Shown one piece after another: positions 47,526 through 57,191 of a DNA stretch of 64,000 nt. Every line of letters begins with the position of its first letter. Position 1 is the first letter of the stretch. Source of the DNA: Cryptomeria japonica (lineage: Eukaryota > Streptophyta > Pinopsida > Cupressales > Cupressaceae); NCBI RefSeq assembly GCF_030272615.1, contig NC_081413.1:337370802-337434801 (forward strand), written 5' to 3'. A program made the translations under genes and the position numbers. The notes below the pieces were generated by a model. That model saw nothing but the letters and a program-made list of their open reading frames with translations, was not told where the DNA came from and did no database searches.

Positions 47526-47530
47526 GAAAA
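47526..47530. repeat. Target-site duplication of element F, left (gaaaa)
   Basis: Matches 54197-54201 exactly, directly outside the F LTR ends. Confidence 0.82.
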
Positions 47531-48345
47531 TGTTGGCATTATGTGAACCGGTATGAGGTCATAATGACATTGTATGTTGTCATTGATGTCAATATGTTGA
47601 AGAGGTGAGAACCGACATATGTGAGAACCGGTATAACACTGTGAACCAACATTTGTGCCAAAGTGAAGCGATGTGTTTGTTCAAGGTGAACCGACATATG
47701 GTTATGGGAACCGACACATGGAAGCATTGTATGACTACCGGTTGGTAGTCTCAAATTCAGGGTTTCCGGTTGAAGTGCTTCAAGTCTGTGTGGCTCAACC
47801 GGTGACTTTGTGTGATGAGTTAGCATGGTAACAAAGAACAGATCATGTTTCCACATAAGCCTTGTGCGTGTGAAGGATCTTGCATGAAGGAGATTGTTCC
47901 TATCTACCTCGGGAATGTGCGAAGTCTGTAAATGGTGATAACATGTGATGGGTTATCAGCCGCTATGAAATCGGTGGAAAATGGACGATGGAGATTGGAT
48001 CAAGACTGTTTCATTTAATGCAGTGTGCTCAATAGTCAGGATTGAACTATTTGAATTCCTTAACCTAACAGGTTTTAGGGTTTAGGGTTTATGCTACCGA
48101 CCTATCTATTTTCCTATAAGGTCGATGTTGTGATTCTTTCTGAGGTTGTTGGCAAAATTTGTGTGTGTGTATCCAAGAGAAGTGATACGTGATTCTTGCC
48201 AGACCAGAGGAGAGAAGTGATACCTACAGAGTGTAAGTGTAGAAGGTAAAGAGGAGCTTAAGCGGATTTGCATTGGCATTGAGTGCTGTTACCAGATCAT
48301 TGTAATACCTGTTGATCTCTAACCACTTCAACAGTTGATAAATCC
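47531..48345 (+). repeat. 5' LTR of element F, 3' part deleted
   Basis: Collinear with 52746 onward up to ACAGTTGATAAATCC, then breaks off. The R/U5 part with the TAACAGGGT units, CACCGTGG box and C-rich end is absent, as is the PBS. Contains the palindrome at 47577-47592, telo-box repeats at 48073-48091 and the TATA region at 48099-48123. Confidence 0.83.
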
Positions 48346-48382
48346 ATTGATCATTGTAATACCCATTGATCTCTAACTGCTT
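48296..48382. repeat. 54-bp-period duplication at the F deletion junction
   Basis: ATCATTGTAATACC with GTTGATCTCTAAC-type sequence occurs at 48296-48330 and again at 48350-48382. The intact 3' LTR has it once. It marks the repair event that removed U5 and the PBS. Confidence 0.75.
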
Positions 48383-48402
48383 GAGGTAAAGATCCTAGTC
48401 TA

Positions 48403-49341
48403 ATGATGAAGAGGGAAGGTCCAAAGTTTAACAGAGAAAATTTTAGTATATGAAAAGATAGTATGAAGATATACATCAGAATCATGGGTGCTCAACAATG
48501 GAGCTATGTTGAGAATGCCTATGTTTCCCCTACCGGTACTCTCACTGATGACCAAAAGAGAGAGATGCAGGAGAATGGGCAAGTCATGGAAGCCCTAATT
48601 AGTAGTTTATCTAACATTGAGTTTATTGATGTCCAAGATAAGGTAAATCCCAAAGAGGTATGGGATACTCTTGAAAATATCTATGGTGGTGATGAGCATG
48701 TAAAACAGGATAAGGAAGAAAGCCTTAGAGGGAAGTTTGAAGACATGCAAATGGTTGAAGGTGAGACCATTCAACAATATGGAATAAGAATCAAAACCGT
48801 TGTTGGAGATATCAAGAGTGCAAGTGGTAAAATAGAAGATTCCACTGTGGTAAGCAAAGTCCTGAGATCCCTATTGCCGGTCTATGTAATAAGGGTTGCT
48901 GCTATTCAGGAACTGAGATCAATAGATAAGACTAAGGTATCCCTAGACTCCATCATTGCAAAGTTGACAGCCTATGAGATAAATAGTTTTGATGGCAGTG
49001 CTCAAAAGACTGAATCATCTTTTATAGCTTCTGCAGTACCATCTAGAAAAGGAAAAGAAGCTAGCACTAGTGGTGAACCAATATAGAGAAGAGAAATGGA
49101 TGATGAGGAGATTCTGATGGCATTTGAAGCTCTCCTTGCCAGGAAACTTCCTAAAGGAACTGGCAAATACAGAGGTAAGCTACCTTTGAAATGCTTTTCT
49201 TGTAACCGGATAGGACATATTGCTGTAAACTGTCCTAATGGTGACAACAAGGACAAACCTAAAAGGTTTAAGAAATTCAAAGGAGGAAACCAGAGAAACT
49301 ATTTTGTGGCAGTTGATGAAGGTTTCATAGATGAGGAATCA
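48403..49341 (+). pseudogene. gag: Gag of Copia element F
   Basis: MMKREGPKFNRENFSI then TGA at 48451 where C has Trp. The capsid-like part EVWDTLENIYGGDEHVKQDK and SLRGKFEDMQMVEGETIQQY is otherwise open. A TAG lies at 49084. The zinc knuckle CFSCNRIGHIAVNC is intact CCHC. Basic residues (KPKRFKKFKGGNQR) follow, then an acidic linker with a stop at 49342. Same frame as pol. Confidence 0.88.
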
Positions 49342-49344
49342 TAG

Positions 49345-52300
49345 GATGAAGAAAATGAAGATATTGTGTTTGTTGCTGTCAAGGAAGATGTGTCAGACAA
49401 GAAGGCTCTTGTCTCCCAGTTTGATAATTCCAATGAGTGGATCATTGACAGTGGCTGTACTCACCATATGACTGGTGACCGGAGCAAGTTTTTGTCCTTG
49501 GAAGAGTATGATGGTGGTGTGGTTCGCTTTGGCAATGATGCACCATGTATGATCAAAGGTAGAGGGTCCATCTCTCTAAACGGAAAGAATAGTGTTGACA
49601 ATGTGTACTGGGTTGATGGTCTCAGACACAATCTCCTAAGTGTTGCCCAACTGAATGATAGTGGCCTCACTCTGGAATTCAAGAATGGAGTTTGCAGAGT
49701 CAAAGGAAATAATGGTGAATTGGTGGCCACCAGCATGCAGACCAAAGGTAACCTATTTCAGCTAAATGCAAATATAAGTACATGTCTTATGGCTAAATTT
49801 GATGATAGCTGGATATGGCATAGGAGACTCAGCCATGTAAACTTTGATAACATTGTGAAGGCTAGTAAGATCAAGGCAGTTAGAGGGTTGCCGGTGCTAA
49901 GAAAATCGGATAACACCTTGTGTAGAGAGTGTCAATTGGGGAAAATGTCTTCCTCAACCTTTAAAGGTAAATCTTTCACTGCTGACAATTTGCTTGATCT
50001 TGTGCATACTGATTTGTGTGGTCCTATGAAAACTAGGAGTGTGCAGGGTGATAGGTACTTCATGATTCTCACTAATGACTGCTCAATAATGATGTGGGTC
50101 ACATTCTTGAAAGATAAGTCTGAATCTTTTGTAAAGTTCAAAGCCTTCAGAGCATTAGTGGAGAAGGAAAGCGGTAAAAGGATCAAGTGCCTGAGAACTG
50201 ATCAAGGAGGGGAATTCACTTCTAGTGAATTCAACAAGTACTGTGAAGAACATGACATCAAGAGACATCTGTCTGCCCCCTGGACTCCACAGTAGAATGG
50301 CCTAGCAGAGAGGAATAACCGGACCATGGTTGAAGCAGCTAGAACCATGTTGATTCAAGGAAAGGTAGCTCACACCTTTTGGAGAGAAGCGGTGAGCACT
50401 GCAGTCTACACAATGAACCAGGTACTCATCAAGAAAGGTAAGGATAAAACTCCTCATGAGTATTGGACCGGTAAGACACCCATGGTTAGCTACTTTAGAG
50501 TGTTTGGTAGCAAATGTTACATCAAGAGGAGTGAACACCAGAGAAAATTTGATGTGAAATGCGATGAGGGAATATTCCTAGGATATTCACCAAGAGCAAA
50601 TCTCTCAAGTGTTTCAACAATAGGACTCAGTGAATTATGGAAAGCATCAATGTAAGAGTTGATGAAACCTCTGAGAAAAATGAGGAAACTAGCAGTGAGC
50701 AAGCGGTAAATGAACAGGTTCTAACCTTTTGGGAACCGACCATCAGTCAACCAAGTACCAGTAACAGTGTTCCTACACCGATAGATGTAGATGCTGATAC
50801 TAATGGAGATAAGGATGAAGAAAAAAAGCAAGAGGAATCCATCAAGACCATTCCTCGGTATGTCAAGCTGAATCATGATCCTAAGCAAATCATAGGAGAT
50901 AAGGATGCAGGAATCCTTACAAGAAGAAAGGTCAGAGAAAACTCATGTATGATCTCTGAATTTGAGCCTAAATCATTCAAAGAGGCCCATAAAGATGAAG
51001 ACTAGATCAAGGCAATGAAAGAGGAACTTGACCAGATAGAGAAAAATGGTACATGGTCTTTGGTACCCAGACCGGAGCATAAAAAATGTCATTGGTACCA
51101 AATGGGTTTTCAGAAATAAGCTGAATGAGGATGGCATAGTGATTAGAAACAAAGCCAGATTGGTGTGCAAAGGATATGCTAAAGAAGAAGGAGAAGACTA
51201 TGGAGAAACCTTTTCTCCTGTAGCCAGATTGGAAGGAGTCTGTATGCTTCTTGCATATGCAGCTTTTAAATGTTTCAAAGTATATCAAATGGATGTAAAA
51301 TCTGCATTCCTAAATGGTGTACTTGAAGAGGAGGTGTATATTGAGCAACCAGATGGGTTTTCCCTATCTAAAGACAGTGACATGGTATGTAGGCTACATA
51401 AAGCCTTATATGGTCTAAAGTAGGCACCTAGAGCATGGTATGAACGTCTGCATTCCTATCTTGTGAAGATTGGATTTGAGAGAACAAGTGAATATAGCAA
51501 TATCTACTTGAAGTCTAAAAGAGATTAGATCCTGATCTATGAGGTATTTGTTGATGACATTATCTTTGGTGGAGATGACAAGATGAGTCATGAGTTTGCA
51601 AATGAGATGAAGAAAGAGTTTGAAATGTCACTCATAGGGGAGATTAAATTCTTCATTGGACTACAGATCCAGCAGATGAAAGATGGAATCTTTATCACTC
51701 AGTCCAAGTATGTCAAAGAGGTGTTGAAGACCTTTGGCATGGAAGATAGCAAACCGGTTGGTACTCCGATGATGACCGGTTGTAAACTATCCAAAGAAGA
51801 TGACTCAACATTGGTTGATGAGAAGGAATACCGATCAATGATTGGTAAGTTGCATTATGTAGTGCATAGCAGACCAGATATTGCACATGCAGTTGGCATT
51901 ACTACAAGATTCCAGAAAAGCCCAAGAGAATCCCACTTGGTTGCAGTCAAGTAGATTCTTAGGTATCTGAAGGGAACTGTTGACTATGGATTGTGGTATC
52001 CATATAGCAAGGATTTCAACTTGAAAGTATACATAGATGCTGATTGGGCAGGCAATATAGATGATTGGAAAAGCACAACCGGTGGTGCATTCTTTCTTGG
52101 TGGTAGACTGGTCTCATGGATGAGTAAGAAGCAGAGTTGTATCTCTCAGTCTACAATGGAAGCAGAGTATGTTGTAGCTTTCAGGAACTGCACTTAGACA
52201 TTTTGGATGAAGCATGCATTAAATGGCTTCAAAGTTCCTGTATCTGAACTGGTAAGTATATTTTGTGACAACACTAGTGCAATTAATATCTCCAAGAATC

Positions 52301-52488
52301 CGGTTTTACATTCTAGAACCAAGCACTTTGAGATTAAGTATCATTTCTTGAGGGAAAAGGTTCAGAACAAAGAGATTGCACTAGAACATATTTCCAGTCA
52401 GGAGTAGTTAGTAGACATATTCACCAAGCCTCTCCCAAAGGCTACATTTATGCACTTAAGAGGTGAATTAGGGGTGTTGCCCCTTTAG
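49345..52488 (+). pseudogene. pol: Pol of Copia element F (protease, integrase, RT, RNase H)
   Basis: Protease WIIDSGCTHHMTGDRSKF is intact with DSG. Integrase has HRRLSHVNFDNI, CRECQLGKM, DLVHTDLCGPM (Asp), LRTDQGGEF (Asp) and, after CAG to TAG at 50293, NGLAERNNRTM (Glu). A base lost near 50588 shifts the frame and an extra A near 51080 restores it. [43 protein letters not shown] at about 51547. RNase H: YIDADWAGNIDDWKSTTGGA and IFCDNTSAINISKNP, ending TKPLPKATFMHLRGELGVLP. Stops at 51003, 51421, 51526, 51952, 52195 and 52405 disable it. It is the best-preserved pol in the window. Confidence 0.9.
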
Positions 52489-52745
52489 GAGGTAAACTAA
52501 AGGTATATGCTCCACATCAGTCAGGTATTGCATAGTCAAACTTTTCTTCAGGATTGATGTGTTGAAGGATGCTACTCCTTAGGGGGAGTAGCATAATGGA
52601 ATAGGGAAGCTTTTGCCTCTACTTTAACATTGTTGTCAAAGGGGGAGAAGATGTGAAGCAGAGAAGATATCTGTAGAAATTGGGGGAGAAGATGTGAAGC
52701 GGAGAGATATCTTTGTATATTGCCATCAATGCCAAAGGGGGAGAT
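52489..52745 (+). other. 3' untranslated region and polypurine tracts of element F
   Basis: Three purine runs with GGGGGAGA lie at 52640-52650, 52682-52691 and the PPT 52732-52745. The first and last sit beside the imperfect palindrome (52624-52639 and 52720-52735). GAAGATGTGAAGC is also duplicated (52646 and 52688). Confidence 0.75.
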
Positions 52746-54196
52746 TGTTGGCATTATGTGAACCGGTATGAGGTCATAATGACATTGTATGTTGTCATTG
52801 ATGTCAATATGCTGAAGAGGTGAGAATTGACATATGTGAGAACTGGTATAACACTGTGAACCGACATTTGTGCCAAAGTGAAGTGGTGTGTTTGTTCAAG
52901 GTGAACCGACATATAGTTATGGGAACCGGCACATGGAAACGTTGTATGACTACCGGTTGGTAGTCTCAACTTTAGGTTTTCCGGTTGAAGTGCTTCAAGC
53001 CTGTGTGGCTCAACCAGTGACTTTGTGTGATGAGTTAGCATGGTAACAAAGAATAGATCATGTTTCCATGTAAGCCTTGTGTGTATGAAGGATCTTGCAT
53101 GAAGGAGATTGTTCCTATCTACCTTGGGAATGTGCAAAGTTTGTAAACAGTGATAACGTGTGATGGGTTATCAGCTGCTATGAAATCGGTGGAAAATGGA
53201 TGATGGAGATTGGATCAAGACTGTTGCATTTAATGCAGTGTGCTCAATGGTTAGGATTGAACTGTTTGAATTCCTTAACCTAACAGGTTTTAGGGTTTAG
53301 GGTTTATGCTACCGACCTATCTATTTTCCTATAAGGTCAATGTTGTGATTCTTTATGAGGTTGTTAGCAAAAGTTGTGTGTGTGTATCCAAGAGAAGTGA
53401 TACGTGATTCTTGCCAGACCAGAGGAGAGAAGTGATACCTACAGAGTGTAAGTGTAGAAGGTGAAGAGGAGCTTAAGCGGATCTGCATTGGCATTGAGTG
53501 CTATTACCAGATCATTGTAATACCCGTTGATCTCTAACCACTTCAACAGTTGAGAAATCCCTTAACAGGGTAGCTTTAATCATCTTGCTGAAAATCCTTT
53601 AACAGGGTGACTCAAAACCATTGAGTTCTTGAAATCCTCTAACAAGGTAACCTTTAACAGGGTTTAACCCTTAACCGGGTGATCCCTAATAGGATCGGTT
53701 CCTAACAGAACCTATTGTATTTTTCTTTAACCGCACAAGGCTCCTAACAGAGCGGACTTATAAAGAGTTCAAAAACAAGCTTGTGGGTATTCATCCCCAC
53801 CGTGGTTTTTCCCAGTTTGGTTTCCACGTGAAAAATTTGTGTGTCATGTGCAATGTCTTCTTCATGTGATGCTTTGTTGTTTTCTGTCAAGCGGTGAATC
53901 ATGTTGATCTAGTTGCTTATATGTATATCTTTGATGGTAGATTACTTGTTCATGCATAAGGGTGAAATGGAAATGAAGTGTTAGGGTATATGAGAAGATA
54001 GGTGTCAACCGGTTTATGCTTGTCTCAGTTACTCTAAAATCTGCCGGTTGTACTCTGTTTTAGGACCAGTGTTACTGTTTGTCTGTCAATGCATATTGTC
54101 TACTGACAAATGGGTTTAAGAGTGTGTTTTTGCCTGTACTAATTCACCCCCCTCTCAGTACCGGTTTGGTACTATCCGTTCATCATTGAGTTATCA
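52746..54196 (+). repeat. 3' LTR of element F
   Basis: Complete LTR: palindrome at 52792-52807, TTTTAGGGTTTAGGGTTTA at 53288-53306, TATA region within inverted arms at 53314-53338. Nine TAACAGGGT-like units span 53560-53762, the CCACCGTGGTTTTTCCC box is at 53798-53830, and CACCCCCCTCTCAGTACC lies near the end. Confidence 0.88.
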
Positions 54197-54201
54197 GAAA
54201 A
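54197..54201. repeat. Target-site duplication of element F, right (gaaaa)
   Basis: Matches 47526-47530 and follows the LTR terminus TTATCA. Confidence 0.82.
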
Positions 54202-54937
54202 ATGTGTACGTACACATATCTCATAACCATTTCCTATATTCTCTCCAACACCCCCTACATCTTAGGAAGGACTTGAGTCCACTTGTCCTCTTATGCCTAA
54301 ATTTCCTCCAACCATCCCTAGATTCTCTTAGTCAGCAACCCAGTCAAGGTGAGATGAGTGACATTTGTCTTCTCCTTCCCCCTTTCTCTCAACCTTCACT
54401 TTTTCTCACAGCCATCCAAATCTGTAGATCTAATCATGACCATTGATCTAAGCCACATCATCTTATCCTCTCAAAGTCTATAAAATCAAGAGCTTTAGTT
54501 GAGAGAGTTAATCTTCAAGAATCTTCAAGAGTCTTCAAAATATTTTTCAATCAATCATATGCATCTGTGAGTTTTTGAAGCAATTAGCAAATATCATTTT
54601 AGCAATATAATCATATAGCATTATCATTTTAGCATAATCATGTAGTTGTGCATATCATAGTATCAGTTAACTACAAGTTATCAGTCCATTCTTCATATGC
54701 CATCTTCGAAGACAACAATACATTGTCTGAGAGCACACGCATCTGCAACCAGGAACAGTGGAGTTAGGACAGAATGAGATATAAGATATGAAGGTAAAAT
54801 ATTGTTTTATTTTAATATGTATTTCATGCAGTTTCATTGGTTGAATTTGGATTTCCTGTATGCATTTCCATTTTTATTTTGTGAAAATAACTTATTACAG
54901 GTAACACTCTGAGGATGAAATTCAAGCTTACACATTT

Positions 54938-54955
54938 TGGCACCCACCGTGGGGC
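54938..54955 (+). promoter_or_regulatory. Primer-binding site of element E
   Basis: TGGCACCCACCGTGGGGC, one base from the D site, a few bases after the LTR end at about 54932. Confidence 0.8.
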
Positions 54956-56878
54956 TAGACCTCGCATATACCTTTAAAAATCTGAAAAAAAATAAAGTAA
55001 TGCATTTGTAATGCAGATTCACACATGTGTGAATTCTGATAGCGCTTTTGTTCAACAAGTTAGCGCATTTTCATAATAGGTTAGCACTTTTGTTTGAAAA
55101 ACTGTGCATCTGCATCATAGGTTAGTGCATATGTCATATAGGTTAGCGCTTTTGCCTAAAATTCTGCACATTCATATCATAGGTTAGCGCATTTGCATCA
55201 TAGGTTAGCGCATATGTCGAAGATATCACGCTTTTGTATCCACAGAGCAGCACTTTTGTAGTCTAAGTTAGCGCTTTTGTTTCGTAGGTTAGGACTTTTG
55301 AATAGAAAAATAGCACATATTGTTAGGTTAGTGCTTCTGTTTATGAGACTGACAAAATTTTCTTGCAGGTCTGAATGTCCAAGAAATCAGATTTTTTAGA
55401 TTACTAACATACATGTGTAGGATGACATTTAAGGCAAATTTTATGCATTTCCTCATCTAGTTAATTAGAAGTCTTCATTTGGAAAGTAATATACCATATT
55501 TTGTCCATCTAGTTTAACTAAGAGGATGAATTGACAACATGCAACTTGCATTTTTGAAGCTTTCTCTAAAATAGTTGCACATAGACTTTTAAAAGGGTTA
55601 AAATAAACACCATGCTTGTTGGAGCAACATCTCCAAATAGGACTTAGCCAACAATTGCTTTGAAAAGGTTAAAAAAAACACTTGTATTCCATGTCTTGAA
55701 AGTGGTAGGTATATGCTCTCCCCTTAATTGGGTGACCAAAAAGCCAAACCCACTCTTTTATGCTTTCTTTATTTTCAAGCAATTAAATCCTTTAGAGGGC
55801 CTGCCTTCCTGAGCTACCTTGAGGGGGCCAGTGAGAGGGGAATGACCTAAAGTGGAAATGGGATAATACCGAGTCCTTCCAATACACTATAAATAAATCA
55901 TGTTTGTGACGAAAGTCACAAGCAACATGTGCTGATAAGTTCATACCAACACTATGTTTCCCTATAAACCCTATGGAGCGTAACCTCTATAGGCTGGGAA
56001 CCTTCTATATTTATAGAGCTGAAAGTGCTGCATATATGGCCACATGACCAGAAGCCTTTATTAAAAACCATTTGTACTAGTTGCCAAAATCCTTCTAGTT
56101 GTTGGCGCAGGAGGTCGGACCTCTGAAGCGGCTCACATACATACAGTTCCTAATAGAGATATAAAATTTGCCATGAGGAGATTTCATGGAAACTGGTGCT
56201 TGGTTGCCTTGAAGAAGTGAGTGCTGAGGGTGGAGCCAGTGGGGTCAAGTATCTAAATATCCGCTTTGAATAGCATAGCCTCAGGGGAAACTCCACGCAA
56301 GATTCAACAACTATTGTCTCAGCCTGCCATAGGGATTGCACTTTCTTGTACATTTTGTTTTTTAAACACTGTGTCTTCTATGTCTGTAACATGTTCCAAA
56401 TGGTCAAAAATTGAAGAAAATTATCATCTACAAGGGAGCAAAAATCCAACAAATTTCTGAAAAAGTTTGATCAAAAGGGTAATACAAAAACTTTCCAACA
56501 CTTAAAACACCAGATCAAAATCAAATTGTCAAAACATCAACGTCAAGATAATTCATGAAGTACGTTTGTCTCTAAACCATCACGTATTTTTCAAAATAGC
56601 TCAAACAACTAGGTTGTTAATCCAACAGGTTATACTCAAAAGGTCCTATAAATATCAACATTTAACAAGCTATCAATTCAACCATCTTAAGTGCAAAAAT
56701 CAACATCTTTGTCATGTTTCTCATCAGGATAATCAAATCCTCTATCACAAAGCTTGATCAAATCTATACTAGGTTCCTAATCTTGGATATTTCTTTTCTA
56801 TTTTGAACCTAGGTTATATCAAAACCAAATCACACCAACATTGGAATCAAACAAACTTGTGAATTGTCAAATACTTAT
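54956..56878 (+). other. Long untranslated leader of element E
   Basis: Collinear with 32208-34108. GGTTAGCGC-type tandem motifs at 55035-55345, GAAA-tetraloop hairpin at 55904-55921, CTCTATA/TATAGAG stem near 55986-56020 and a GAGGT-CGG-ACCTC stem near 56111. Differs from D by an extra segment at about 55615-55670 and shorter repeats. No credible ORF. Confidence 0.6.
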
Positions 56879-57151
56879 ATGACTTTTAAGTATCACCTTA
56901 AGAAAAGAAAACCCAGTTACAAAGCTACTCAGAAAAGAATAAGATTCTTGTATATCAATCGCAAGATCTTATTGAAACATAGGACATTCCTACACCGTTT
57001 TCGTCACTACTTACGTGGCTGCGGTACAAAATTTGATGGTGAAACATTACAAAGACGTGCCTTTCAACAAAGAGACGCTTTATCCCAACGAATAAACAAT
57101 AGTGGTAAGATCAATAAAGCATATCTTTCTAAACTAATAATCACCTATTGA
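56879..57151 (+). CDS. Small basic upstream ORF in the leader of element E
   Basis: A 90-codon frame from the ATG shared with D: MTFKYHLKKRKPSYKATQKR and IRFLYINRKILLKH, then RTFLHRFRHYLRGCG, ending KINKAYLSKLIITY. It is strongly basic. Many differences from D are conservative or at third positions (for example CGT/TGT and TAC/TAT), hinting at past coding constraint. It is followed after about 40 bp by gag in another frame. I do not recognise the family. Confidence 0.52.
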   Translation: MTFKYHLKKRKPSYKATQKRIRFLYINRKILLKHRTFLHRFRHYLRGCGTKFDGETLQRRAFQQRDALSQRINNSGKINKAYLSKLIITY

Positions 57152-57191
57152 CCTTGTCCTTTGGAACTTTCAACAACTTTGAAATAAACAC

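Larger units (their letters stand above)
31797..47530 (+). mobile_element. Element D: Tat-type Gypsy retrotransposon with truncated 5' LTR
   Basis: Order: LTR remnant, PBS, long leader, gag (split by the second giant solo LTR), protease, G-patch segment, RT, RNase H, archaeal-type RNase H, integrase, purine-rich tail, then a 3' LTR that serves also as the 5' LTR of element E. RT before integrase marks Gypsy. The extra RNase H and the TGGCACCCACCGTGGGGC-type PBS mark the Tat lineage. Stops and frameshifts disable it. Confidence 0.83.
47531..54196 (+). mobile_element. Element F: Copia retrotransposon inserted in the shared Gypsy LTR
   Basis: TGTTGGCATTATGTG start, TTATCA end, 5-bp duplication gaaaa, full gag-pol and a 1451-bp 3' LTR. 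The 5' LTR is cut short and the PBS is lost, so it could no longer replicate. Gag and pol lie in one frame apart from a compensated frameshift. Related to C but of a distinct family. Confidence 0.87.
47016..54932 (+). repeat. LTR shared by elements D (3') and E (5'), split by element F
   Basis: The left part (to 47530) follows the D tail and the right part (54202-54932) is followed by the PBS of E. Deleting F and one gaaaa duplicate rejoins them to an LTR of about 1.2 kb. The right part has a TATAAAATC box at about 54480 and matches 31797-32184. The left part has several AT-rich perfect inverted repeats. The start is uncertain by tens of bases. Confidence 0.65.
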
